From contig JBJXHG010000164.1 in assembly GCA_046160865.1 (NCBI GenBank), forward strand, positions 1 to 64,000: 64,000 nt of DNA. Reading direction: 5' to 3'. The translations under genes were made by a program, and so were the position numbers. The DNA is from JBJXHG01 sp046160865. Lineage in GTDB: Bacteria > Planctomycetota > UBA1135 > GCA-002686595. The notes below the pieces were generated by a model that searched no databases, was not told where the DNA came from, and was given only the letters and a program-made list of their open reading frames with translations. Positions 34,290 through 44,600 of this stretch are shown piece after piece (the stretch's first letter is position 1; every line of letters starts with the position of its first letter).

Positions 34290-35834
34290 ATGAGTTCTGG
34301 CCCCACGCCGTCGACGTCTGTGTCACGCCTGCAGCGCTTTCTGAACGGCGTCGAACGCGCGGGAAACGCGCTGCCGCACCCCGCCACACTGTTCGCACTG
34401 CTCGCGGCCCTGGTCGTGGTCGTGTCGGCCGTGTGTCACGCGCTGGAGGTGTCGGTCACGAATCCGGCGAACGGTCAGGTGGTCGCCGCCGTGAACCTGC
34501 TCTCGATCGAGGGGCTGCAGCGCATGATCACCGAGGCGGCGCGCAACTTCCTCGCGTATCCACCGCTCGGCATCTCGCTCACCTGCCTCTTGGGCATCGG
34601 CATCGCGGAGCACTCCGGCCTGCTCGGCGCTTGCCTGCGTCTGATCGTGCTCGCATCGCCGCGCAAGTGGATCACGCCGATGGTCGTGTTCGCGGGTGTG
34701 ATGTCCAACGCCGGCAGCGAGGTCGGCTACGTGCTGCTCACGCCGCTCGCGGCGGCGCTCTACCACGCACTCGGGCGGCATCCGCTGCTCGGACTCGCGG
34801 CGGCTTTCGCCGGCGTTTCGGGCGGCTTCAGCGCCAATCTGCTCGTCGGCTCCGTCGACGTCCTGCTGGCCGGATTGTCCGAGGCGGCGGCGCGCATCGT
34901 GGATCCCGACTACACGGTCGCGGCCTACGCCAACTACTACTTCATGGCCGCGTCGACGCTGGTGATCACCGTGACCGGCACTTGGGTCACCGAGAAGATC
35001 GCAGCGCCGCGACTCGGCGCGTATCACGGCGACGCGCAGCGTGACGAGCTGAAGCCGCTCTCGCCGCAGGAGCGACGCGGCTTGTGGGCTGCGGCGGCGA
35101 CGGTGTGCGCACTGACGGCCGTGGTGCTGTGGGGCGTTCTGCCCGCGGACGGATTCCTGATGAGCCCGAAGAGCACGGAGCTGAAGGACTCCGCGCTGAT
35201 GGTCGGGCTCGTCACGTTCATCTTCCTGTATGGACTGCTGCCCGGCATCGCGTACGGCGTCGCGGCGGGTTCGATCCGCAGCGACCACGACGTGACGGCG
35301 GGGATGACGCAGACGATGAAGTCGATGGCGTCGTTCATCGTCCTCGCCTTCTTCGCAGCGCAATTCATCTCCTACTTCAACTGGACGAACCTGGGCGTCA
35401 TCACCGCCGTCAGCGGTGCGGCGTTCATTCAGGACCTCGGACTGCAGCATCAGCCGATCTTGCTGATGCTCGCGCTCGTGCTGTTCGCGGCCACGGTCAA
35501 CCTGCTGATCGCCAGCGCCTCGGCGAAGTGGGCGTTGCTCGCGCCGGTGTTCGTGCCCATGTTCATGCTGCTCGGCTACTCGCCCGAGCTCGTGCAGGGC
35601 GCGTTCCGCGTCGGAGACAGCGTGACGAACATCGTCACGCCGCTCATGAGCTACTTCCCGCTGATCCTGACGTTCGCGCACAAGTACGAGCCCAAGGCCG
35701 GGATCGGCACGTTGATCGCCACCATGTTGCCGTACTCGATCGCGTTCCTGGTGGTGTGGACGCTGACGTTGATGGCGTGGATCGCGCTCGGCTGGCCGAT
35801 GGGGCCGGATGCACCGCTCTTCCTAGAGCGTTGA
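34290..35834 (+). CDS. AbgT-family transporter
   Basis: A 514-residue inner-membrane protein with about 12 hydrophobic segments. Family signatures are clear: GIGIAEHSGLLGA, NAGSEVGYVLLTPLAAA, GVSGGFSANLLVGSVDVLLAG and YYFMAASTLVITVTGTWVTEK. AbgT proteins take up p-aminobenzoyl-glutamate or, in other members, expel sulfonamides using ion gradients; which applies here cannot be told. The ATG at 34290 fits the family's N terminus. It follows the FG-GAP genes after 135 bases and is probably a separate unit. No ribosome binding site is obvious. Confidence 0.88.
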   Translation: MSSGPTPSTSVSRLQRFLNGVERAGNALPHPATLFALLAALVVVVSAVCHALEVSVTNPANGQVVAAVNLLSIEGLQRMITEAARNFLAYPPLGISLTCLLGIGIAEHSGLLGACLRLIVLASPRKWITPMVVFAGVMSNAGSEVGYVLLTPLAAALYHALGRHPLLGLAAAFAGVSGGFSANLLVGSVDVLLAGLSEAAARIVDPDYTVAAYANYYFMAASTLVITVTGTWVTEKIAAPRLGAYHGDAQRDELKPLSPQERRGLWAAAATVCALTAVVLWGVLPADGFLMSPKSTELKDSALMVGLVTFIFLYGLLPGIAYGVAAGSIRSDHDVTAGMTQTMKSMASFIVLAFFAAQFISYFNWTNLGVITAVSGAAFIQDLGLQHQPILLMLALVLFAATVNLLIASASAKWALLAPVFVPMFMLLGYSPELVQGAFRVGDSVTNIVTPLMSYFPLILTFAHKYEPKAGIGTLIATMLPYSIAFLVVWTLTLMAWIALGWPMGPDAPLFLER

Positions 35835-35920
35835 TTCGCCGCGCGGCGCAGCGGGCGACGCGCTGCGCTCGTTTCATTCGCACTCTGCGATGTCTCGCAC
35901 GCACAGGCGTGCATCGATCT

Positions 35921-35990
35921 AGCCCGCATCTGTCACCACGTTCGTCGCGAGTTCGACGAACGCAGCAGGGCGTGGTGAGAGATGCGGGCT
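35921..35990. repeat. short hairpin copy of palindromic repeat family 1
   Basis: Arms at 35921-35940 and 35971-35990 pair over 20 bases with one mismatch (AGCCCGCATC.GTCACCACG and its complement). The 30-base centre is itself folded: TTCGTCG and CGACGAA pair. This is a compact 70-base version of the 175-base element at 50257-50431, between the AbgT gene and a small secreted protein gene. Confidence 0.75.
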
Positions 35991-36113
35991 CGTGTGCTCG
36001 TCCCGCTTCTGCCACCCGCGCTCGCGATTCATGGTCGCTCGTCAACGCGCGCGCTAGCCTCGCGCTCTACGGCGCGATTTCCGCGCCGGCTTCCCACATC
36101 CCCGGAGGAATCG

Positions 36114-36389
36114 ATGAGCACTCTGCTTGCCATTCGCACCGCTTTGTTCGCCGCGCCGCTCTTCCTTGCGCTGACTCCCGTCGCGCCGCTCGTTCTACCG
36201 ACGAGCGCCGAGGCCGAGACCGAGCAGCTCGCGCCGGCTTCCAACTGCACGTACTACAGCAACGCGAGCCACACGACCGTCGTCGGACAGTTCGGCTTCG
36301 ACTGTTGCAACAACCGCGTCGCGTGGGGCGTCAAGTCGGCGTTCAAAGTGTGCGGCGGCTGCTTCCCGTGCGTCCCGCCGCCGCCGTGA
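36114..36389 (+). CDS. small Cys-rich secreted protein (DUF6289-like)
   Basis: A 91-residue exported protein. A signal peptide covers about residues 1-32 (LFAAPLFLAL...). The mature part has CTYYSNASHTTVVGQFGFDCCN and CGGCFPC, with a Tyr-Tyr-Ser and G-Q pattern like small secreted proteins of the DUF6289 type; this match is from memory and should be held loosely. The Cys residues could form disulfides or bind metal. A GGAGG sits six bases ahead of the ATG. It is followed by a strong hairpin terminator. The function is unknown. Confidence 0.65.
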   Translation: MSTLLAIRTALFAAPLFLALTPVAPLVLPTSAEAETEQLAPASNCTYYSNASHTTVVGQFGFDCCNNRVAWGVKSAFKVCGGCFPCVPPPP

Positions 36390-36408
36390 CCTGACCACCG
36401 TCGATCGA

Positions 36409-36437
36409 CGGGACGCGAAGTCGGACTTCGCGTCCCG
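36409..36437. terminator. bidirectional hairpin between convergent genes
   Basis: CGGGACGCGAAGTC at 36409-36422 and its exact complement at 36424-36437 form a 14-bp stem with almost no loop (in RNA the inner pairs would open). It lies 20 bases past one stop and 26 before the other, so it can serve both genes. No T tract. Confidence 0.65.
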
Positions 36438-36462
36438 TGTCGTGCGAGGCGCGCGACGAGCG

Positions 36463-38205
36463 TCAGTCCTTCAAGCGCGCACGCACCTGGTACGCCTTGA
36501 TCTCATTCACGTCCCCGGTGCCGATGCCTTCGACGCGCACCTCGAGCGACTCGCCTTTGCTGAGGCCGGCGAAGAGCGCGTAGAACGCTGCGCGCGTCTC
36601 CGCGTCGCCCTCGAACACGCAGTTGCTCGCGATCAAGACCGTTTGCGGTCCCGCGGTGACGCCGGTGCCGAACGGATCGTCGATCTCGCCGCCGCTGGTC
36701 GTGAACTGCGCATTGCCGGTGTCCACCGTCACGACCGTAGCGTTGTCGAGCTCGCCCGCTTTCACGACGAGCTTGGTCGCGTCGATCGCGGGTGTGGCCG
36801 GTACGCCGGACAGCGCGCCGTGGACCTCGAACTTCAATCCGGCGAGCAGCTCCGCGATCGCGATCGACGGCTTGCTCTCCGTGTCGAGCGTCGGCGTGAT
36901 GCCGTTCAGCGTCACCGTGACGTCGGTCGCCGTCGAGAGCACTTGTCCCGACAAGATCGCTGGCGAATCGGAACGCAAGTGCGCGACGAAGCTCGTCGGC
37001 AGCGCGTCGATCGATGTGATCGTGCCTTCGTTCTCGACCGCTTCGTCTTCGATCTCGATACGCGATGCGGTGTAGGGCGGGTTCGTGAAGCTCGCGAACT
37101 TGACCTTCACCTTTTGACCGACGGCGAGCGAGTCCTCCGTCGTCAGTTGATGCTCCTCGAGGAAGAAGACGGTCGAGTTGTCCCACACCACGTCGAGCGT
37201 GTCGGGAACGGAGCCGCCCGAAGCGGCCGCGACGATCGCCTCGCCCTTCTCGACGTCGAGGATCGTGATCGAGAGCGCGTCGCCCGGACCGACGCCGATG
37301 ACGAGGCCCTCGATCTTCACGAGATTGTCCTCGCCGCCACCGGCCGCGTTGTCTTCGACTTCGATGCGCGTAGCGGTCACGGCGCCGTTCACCAGCGCGC
37401 CGTGCACTTCGAGGTGCGTCGCCGAAGGCACGAGTGCCGCGAAGAACGCGGCAGAGGTCGCGAACTCGGCGCCGTCGTCCTGGATCAGGAGCGTCGCGCC
37501 CGTCACACGCACGAGGACTTGCCCCAGCGTCACGATCGAGTCGTCGTCCGCGAACGCGTCGAGCACGAACGTGCCTGCGCCTCCGTCGACCGTGTCGACC
37601 GTGCCTTTGATCTCGTCGATCGACGTCGACGTCGATGCGCTGACGGTGCTCACGCTCCCTTGCGGCGCGAAGGTGATCGGTGGCGTCGCGACCGAGCCCG
37701 TGAGCGAGCTCGCCAAGTCGACGTCGAGCACGACCTTCTTGTATCCGTTGTCCGTCACGACGAGCGGCGTCGCGAAGTCGAGCGTCATCTCGTCGGAGGT
37801 GGAGACCACGGCTACGGCGGCTCCATCGTTCAAGCGCGCGTCATACGACGCCGGCGTGAACACGAGACGCACGCCCGTGTACGTGTCGGCCGGAAGGTCT
37901 TGGCTCGCGAGCCACGCGAACTGGCTTTGCAGTCCGAGCATCTCGAGCGTGACCGGACCCGCGAGCAAGTTCGCCGTCTCGCCTCCGCCTTGGATCACGA
38001 AGTGCACCTCGGCGACCGTGGCGCGGAACGCCGCGAGATCGTCCGCGGGCGCGTCCGTGACGAGCAGATCGAGATTCGAGAAGCCGTTCGTTCCGCCGCC
38101 GCCGCCGCTGCCGCCTCCGCCGCACGCGGCGACGACGAGGGACACGACGAGCGCGAAGGCGAACGAGAGGAAGTGAAAGCGATCGCGGGCTGTGCTGAAT
38201 GTCAT
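36463..38205 (-). CDS. lipoprotein with DUF4382-like and repeated DUF5666-like domains
   Basis: A 580-residue exported lipoprotein: hydrophobic run ending LVVAACGGGG, where the Cys is the likely lipidation site, then a Gly-rich spacer. The first domain (about 45-200) has LLVTDAPADDLAAFRATV as in DUF4382 proteins. Three beta-barrel-like repeats follow, each opening with E-I-K-G-T-V, V-K-I-E-G-L-V or N-E-G-T-I-T and closing with a phrase like LEVHGALVNGAVTATRIEVED; they resemble DUF5666. The whole protein is acidic. It is probably anchored facing the periplasm or surface. No catalytic motif is seen. The start at 38205 places the signal peptide correctly; the binding site is weak. Confidence 0.75.
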   Translation of the reverse strand: MTFSTARDRFHFLSFAFALVVSLVVAACGGGGSGGGGGTNGFSNLDLLVTDAPADDLAAFRATVAEVHFVIQGGGETANLLAGPVTLEMLGLQSQFAWLASQDLPADTYTGVRLVFTPASYDARLNDGAAVAVVSTSDEMTLDFATPLVVTDNGYKKVVLDVDLASSLTGSVATPPITFAPQGSVSTVSASTSTSIDEIKGTVDTVDGGAGTFVLDAFADDDSIVTLGQVLVRVTGATLLIQDDGAEFATSAAFFAALVPSATHLEVHGALVNGAVTATRIEVEDNAAGGGEDNLVKIEGLVIGVGPGDALSITILDVEKGEAIVAAASGGSVPDTLDVVWDNSTVFFLEEHQLTTEDSLAVGQKVKVKFASFTNPPYTASRIEIEDEAVENEGTITSIDALPTSFVAHLRSDSPAILSGQVLSTATDVTVTLNGITPTLDTESKPSIAIAELLAGLKFEVHGALSGVPATPAIDATKLVVKAGELDNATVVTVDTGNAQFTTSGGEIDDPFGTGVTAGPQTVLIASNCVFEGDAETRAAFYALFAGLSKGESLEVRVEGIGTGDVNEIKAYQVRARLKD

Positions 38206-38576
38206 TGTTCGGGCAGTTCTTGGCCGGAGAGTCCGGCACGGAAGAGTTGGTGTGGAATTGGTGCGCGCACCGCAATGTGCATGCCGCGCACCGTGTCCGG
38301 ACACGGATGCGTGCGCAACGCACGGCTGCGGGACGCGAGTCACGCAGCTTCGAGCGTCTCCCCGCTTGCGGAATCGACATTCCGCCGTCGGATCGGTTGC
38401 ATCGGAGTCGTCCAACGCCGTTCGATCGGCGGCGACTGAACAAGCCGCTCATGGTGCGCACCGTGTCGTCGCTCGCGGCGCGGCATGGTTAGGTAGTTGC
38501 GCCGCGTGAATGTGCGTAAGCGACGGTCGCTCGCCCGAGTGCGCGCTGCTCACATGAGAATCGCGCCTAGACTCCG
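38206..38576. other. divergent promoter region between the lipoprotein and glucan synthase genes
   Basis: Nearly 400 bases without a convincing gene. It contains a perfect 16-bp palindrome, CCGTGTCCGGACACGG, at 38291-38306, and a 12-base direct repeat GCGCACCGTGTC at 38286-38297 and 38457-38468, the first copy overlapping the palindrome. These could be operator sites for the two divergent genes. No clear -35/-10 pair was found. Confidence 0.45.
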
Positions 38577-38604
38577 TGCACCGGCTCGCACTCGAGCCGG
38601 TGCA
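38577..38604 (+). promoter_or_regulatory. hairpin ending on the start codon of the glucan synthase gene
   Basis: TGCACCGGCTCG at 38577-38588 and its exact complement at 38593-38604 form a 12-bp stem with a CACT loop. The last paired base is the A of the ATG at 38604. In the mRNA this would bury the ribosome-binding region, so it could block translation or act as a switch. No other ribosome binding site is visible. Confidence 0.55.
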
Positions 38605-41600
38605 TGAGCATCCTCGCGCCTTCTCCGCGGAAGTATTCAGGGTCCACGGAGCGGCTCGCAGCACCGATTCGTGGGGAGTTGCTCGGCATCGAGCGACTGG
38701 AGCAGTTCGCGATCGAGCTCGCGAAGTCACATCGCTTGGCGGAGCGCCGGCGGCGCCGCGGACACCTCCTCGATCGGCTGGAAGACAATGGCCGGGTTCT
38801 GCTCGCGTGCTATCGCTCGATCGCCGCGGCCGTCGCGAATGAACGCACGATCACTCCGGCGGCGGAGTGGTTCGTCGACAACTTCCACCTCGTCGAAGAA
38901 CAGTGGCGGCAGATCCGCGACGACCTTTCGCCGGGCTTCTACCGCCAGCTTTCGCTGCTCGCGGACGGACCGCGCGCCGGTGATCCGCGCGTGTACGCGA
39001 TCGCGTGGGCGTTCGTCGAGCACACGGACAGCCGCGTCGACTTGGACAGCCTGCGCCGGTTCGTGATCGCGTACCAGCGCGTGCAGCCGCTCTCGATCGG
39101 CGAGCTGTGGGCGCTGCCGATCGCTCTGCGCCTCTTGCTCGTCGAGAACCTGCGCCGGCTCACCGAACGCATCGTCGAGCGGCGTGACGCGCGCGAGGCC
39201 GCGGACGAGCTGGCCGACGCGCTGCTCGGCATTCGGGGCTCGGCCGAGAGGGCGCAAGCCGACCTCGAATGGATCGAGCTGCCGACGACGTTCGTGGTGC
39301 AGCTCGTGCACCGGCTGCGCGACGAGGATCCGTCGCACACGCCCGGGCTCGCCGCACTGAATCGACGTCTCGCGAACGCCGGTTCCAGCGCCGACGAGAT
39401 GGTGCGCGAGGAACACCAAACGCAGGTCGCCACGCACGTCAGCGTACGCAACGTGATCACGAGCATGCGGCTGTGCTCGGCCGCGGACTGGAGGGAGTTC
39501 TTCGACGCGATCAGCTTGGTGGAAGCCGCGCTGCGCCGTGGGACGCGCGTGGCGGAGATGGATTTCGCCACGCGCGACCGTTACCGGCACGCCGTCGAGG
39601 ATCTGGCGCGCGGCTCGCGGACGAGCGAGCTCGAGGTTGCCGACCGCGCCGTGGCCCACGCGCTGCGCGCACAGGAAGCGGACGCCGCCGCCGCGCCGAT
39701 CGCATCGCACGCAGCGGCGGCGCGCGAGCGTTGCGCGGATCCGGGCTACTACCTGATCGGCGCGGGCCGCAGCGCATTCGAGCGCGAGCTCGCGTTTCGT
39801 GCGCCCTGGCGCGCATGGCCGAGTCGCGCGTACGTCGCCGCGGGCGCGGGCGGATACATCGGCGCGCTCGTGCTCGCGACCGTCGCGATCACAGCGCTGC
39901 CCGTGGCCGCCACGCTGTGGGCCGGCGGGAGCACGCTCTCGATCCTCGCGATCGGTGCGCTGGCGTTGCTGCCGGCCTCGGCGCTCGCGATGGCGCTCGT
40001 CAACCGTCACGTCACCGCGGTGATCGGGCCGCAGCGCTTGCCGAAGCTGCGCCTCGAGCACGGTGTGCCGGCGGCGTTCCGTACGCTCGTCGCGATACCG
40101 ACGATGCTCCACGACGAGACGCAGGTGCGCGAGCAAGTGCGGCGCCTCGAGGTCCACTACCTCTCGAACTCCGACGACGAGATCCATTTCGCGCTGCTCA
40201 GCGACTTCGTCGACGGCGACGTCGAGCTCGACCTGGACGACGAGCGCTTGTTCGCGATCGCGCTCGAGGAAGTGTTGCGACTGAACGACGTGTACGGGCC
40301 CGCGCCGGGCGGTGGCGCGCGCTTCCTGCTCTTGCACCGACGGCGGGTTCTCAATGCGAGCGAGGGACGCTGGATGGGCTTCGAGCGCAAGCGCGGCAAG
40401 CTCCACGAGCTGAATCGCTTGCTGCGCGGCGCGACGGACACGACCTATGTCGCGCGCCGCGATCCGGCCGCGGTCGTGCCGCGTGACGTGCGCTTCGTGA
40501 TCACGCTCGATGCGGACACGCGCCTGCCGCTCGGAGCCGCACGCGAGCTGATCGGCGCGCTCGCTCACCCGCTCAACCGACCTCGGCACGACGAGCGCAC
40601 CGGTCGTGTGATCGAAGGCTACGCCGTGCTGCAACCGCGCATCACCGCCGCGCTGCCGACCGTCGGCGATGGCTCGCTCTTCCATCGCATCTTCGCGGGG
40701 CCGCAGGGCAGCGACCCGTACGCCTTCGCCGTGTCGGACATCTATCAGGATCTCTTCGGCACGGGCATCTACACCGGCAAGGGCATCTACGACGTCGATG
40801 CGTTCGAGCGTGCGCTACTGGGGCGCGCGCCGGAGAACGCGCTCTTGAGCCACGATCTGTTCGAAGGTCTCTTCGCGCGCCCCGGCCTCGTGACGGACAT
40901 CGAGCTCTACGAGGACCATCCCGCGCACTACGGCGTCGCTGCCGCGCGCGCACACCGCTGGACGCGCGGCGATTGGCAGCTCTTGCCGTGGCTCTGCGCG
41001 CGCATTCCGAACGGCGACGGCGCGCGCGCGCCGAACGTGATCAGGGCGATCGGCAGATTTCAGATCGTCGACAACCTGCGCCGCTCGCTCGTGGCACCGG
41101 CGTCGATCGCGATGCTCGCGGTCGCCTGGCTCGCGTCCGGAAGTCGTCCTGCCATTTGGAGCGTCTTCCTCGTCGCATGCTTCACGGTCCCGAGCTTCCT
41201 GCCCGTGCTCGCGCTGCTCGTTCCGCGGCGCAAGGGCATCGGGAAGCGCATGTTCGTGCGGCGCATCCGGAGCGAGGTCGCGATCGCAACGGCGCAGAGC
41301 GTGCTGTCGATCGTCTTCCTCGCGCACCAAGCATGGCTGATGGCCGACGCGATCCTGCGCACGCTCGTTCGGCTCGCTCGGCACAAGAAGCTCCTCCAGT
41401 GGGTCAGCGCTGCGGAAGCGAGCGCGCTCTCGACGTGCGATCGCGCGACCTTCGTACGCGACCAAGCGGCCGCGCTCGTGCTCGCCTCGGCCGCTCTCGT
41501 CGCGACCGCGGCGCTGCGTCCGGCGCACCTCTTTGCCGCGACACCCATCGTGCTGGGCTGGCTCGCGGCGCCCTGGATCGCGCGCCGGATCAGCATGCCG

Positions 41601-44600
41601 CCACACGAGCGCGAAGGTGGAGCGCTGACCGAGGACGATCGTGCGCTCTTCCGACGCGTGGCGCGTCGCACTTGGCGCTTCTTCGAAGCATGTGTCGGTG
41701 CTGCGGACCACGACCTGCCTCCCGACAACTTGCAGGAGGATCCCGCGCGTGTGCTCGCGCGTCGCACGTCTCCGACGAACATCGGTGCCTACCTGCTGTC
41801 GGTGGTCAGCGCGCACGACCTCGGCTGGATCGGCCGGCGGGAGATGGTGGAGCGACTCGAGCGCACGTTCGCGACGATCGATCGACTCGAGCGGCTGCGC
41901 GGGCACTTGTTCAACTGGTACGCGACCGCGGACCTCGCACCGCTCGAGCCGCGCTACGTGTCGACGGTCGACAGCGGCAACCTCGCGGCGCACTGCGTTG
42001 CGCTGCGACAAGCGTGTTTGGAAGCGGCGCGCACGTCCTTGGCACCGGCGCGCGCGCTCGAAGGTCTGCGCGACGCGCTGGCGCTCGCGCGCGAGAGCAT
42101 CGCGCCACTCGCCGAGGATCGCCGCGAGGGCACGGTCACGCGCGGCGAGCTCGAGCGAGCGTTGCTCGCGGTCGAGGAGCTCGCGCAGAGTTCGACGGGC
42201 GCGTGGGATGCGCAGTTGCTGGAGCTCGAGAGCCGCGCGAGCACGCTGGCCGACATCGGCCAAGCCCTCGCGGCCGAGCGCGGCGATGCCGCGCACGAAG
42301 ACGTGCATGCGGCGTTGCGAGACGTGAGCGCGTGGGCCGCGAGTCACGTGCGCGACCTCGAGCGTGAATCCGCCGCGCCGGACGCGAGCCTCGCGGCGCG
42401 CTTCACGGCGCTCGCGGAACGGGCTGCGCGCGTCGCGGACGCGATGGACTTCCGCTTCCTCTACGACCCGACGCGCAAGCTCTTCTCCATCGGCTACCGC
42501 GTCGCGGAAGGCGATCTGGATCCCGCCTTCTACGACTTGCTCGCGTCGGAGGCGTGCATCGCGAGCTACTTCGCGATCGCGCACGGTGACGTGCCGGCCG
42601 AGCATTGGTTCGCACTGCGGCGCACGTTGCTGCCGATCGGCAAGGGGCTCGCGCTCGCCTCGTGGTCGGGATCGATGTTCGAGTACCTGATGCCGGCGCT
42701 CGTGCTGCGTCCGCCGCCGCACAGCCTGCTCGCGGAGACGGCACGGCGCGTCGTCGAGGAGCAGATGCGCTACGGCGCCGCGCGCGGAGTTCCGTGGGGG
42801 ATCTCCGAGTCGGCCTTCAGCACGCGTGACGTCGAGCTCACGTACCAATACAAAGGCTTCGGCGTACCGACGCTCGGTCTGCGGCGGGGGCTCGGCGAAG
42901 AGCTCGTCGTCGCACCCTATGCGACCGCGCTCGCCGCGATGGTCGACGCCCGCGCCGCCGCGACGAACGTTCGGCGGCTCGCGGCCGAAGGCGCGCTCGG
43001 ATCGCTCGGCTTCTACGACGCGATCGACTACACCGCGTCGCGACTGCCGGAGAAGAGCTCGCGCGTGCTCGTGCGCACCTACATGGCGCACCACCAGGGC
43101 ATGGCGCTCGTCGCGCTCGCGAACGTGCTGACCGGCGGCGCGATGCGCACGCGCTTCCACGCCGACCCGACTTCGCAAGCCGCCGAGCTCTTGTTGCAGG
43201 AGCGCACTCCGCACGGCGTCGCGGTGTCGCGCGGGCGCCCCGACGACGTCGGCGGTCGCTTGCAAGTGCGCGACCCGCTCTTGCCGGTGCTGCGCCACTT
43301 CTCTTCACCGCACGACTCGCCGCCGCGCACGCACCTCTTGTCGAACGGTCGCTACTCCGTGATGGTGACCGCCGCCGGATCGGGATACAGCCGTTGGCAA
43401 GATCTCGCGGTCACGCGCTGGCGCGAGGACGCGACCAGCGACGCGTGGGGCACGTACGTCTTCGTGCGCGACGTCGACCGGGAGCTCGTATGGTCGGCGG
43501 GCTACCAGCCGAGCGGTGTCGAGCCCGACGTGTACGAGGTCGCGTATTACGAGGACCGCGCCGAGATCCACCGTCGCGACAACACGATCGCGACGACGCT
43601 CGCGATCGCCGTTTCTGCTGAGGATGACGCCGAGGTGCGGCACGTCTCGCTCACGAACCTCGGCCTCGTCGAGCGCGTTCTCGAGCTGACTTCCTATGCC
43701 GAGATCGTGCTCGTGCCGCCGGCCGCCGACGCCGCTCACCCGGCCTTCTCGAACTTGTTCGTCGAGACCGAGTTCGTCGCCGCCGGCGCGTTGATCGCGA
43801 CACGGCGGGCGCGCTCGCGCGAGGAGCCGCGCATCTTCGCGGCGCATGTCGCCGCGATCCACGCGGAGACGCCGGCCGCGCTGCAGTACGAGACCGACCG
43901 CGCACGCTTCCTCGGACGTGGGCGCACGATCCGCAGCGCCAGTGCGCTCCACGATCCACGTCCGCTCTCCGGCACCGTGGGCGCGCCGCTCGATCCGATC
44001 TTCAGTCTGCGCCAGCGCGTGCGGATCGCCCCCGGTGCGACGGCGCGTGTCACCTTCACGACGCTCGTCGCCGGCACGCGCGAGGCTGCGCTGGCGCTCG
44101 TCGACAAGTACCGCGACCCGACGATCTTCGAGCGCACGGCGAACGTCACCTGGACGCAGGCTCAGGTCCAGCTGCGCCATCTCGGCATCGATGCGAACGA
44201 AGCGCAGCTCTTCCAGCGCTTGGCGACGCGCATCCTCTACTCGGATCCGTCGCTGCGCGCGGCCGCGGAGGTGCTGCGGTCGAATCGACGTGGCGCGTCC
44301 GGACTGTGGCCGCACCGCATCTCCGGCGATCTGCCGATCGTGCTCGCGCTCGTCGAGCACGAGCAGGATCTGGACCTCGCACGCCAGCTGGTCCGCGCGC
44401 ATGCGTACTGGCGCATGAAGGGGCTCGCCGTCGACGTCGTGATCGTGAACGAGGAAGGCTACAGCTACGGAGAAGGACTCTATGCGGCGTTGGAAGCGCT
44501 GCTGCGTACGCGCACCGCGTGGCCCGTGCAAGGCGTACACGCCGATCGGGGTGGCGTGTACTTGCTGCGCGGCGATCAGCTCCCGTCGGCGGACAAGAGC

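Noticed and set aside
40815..43298. An 827-codon open frame opposite the glucan synthase gene
   Set aside because: Shadow of the plus-strand enzyme, whose motifs continue without a break through the region.
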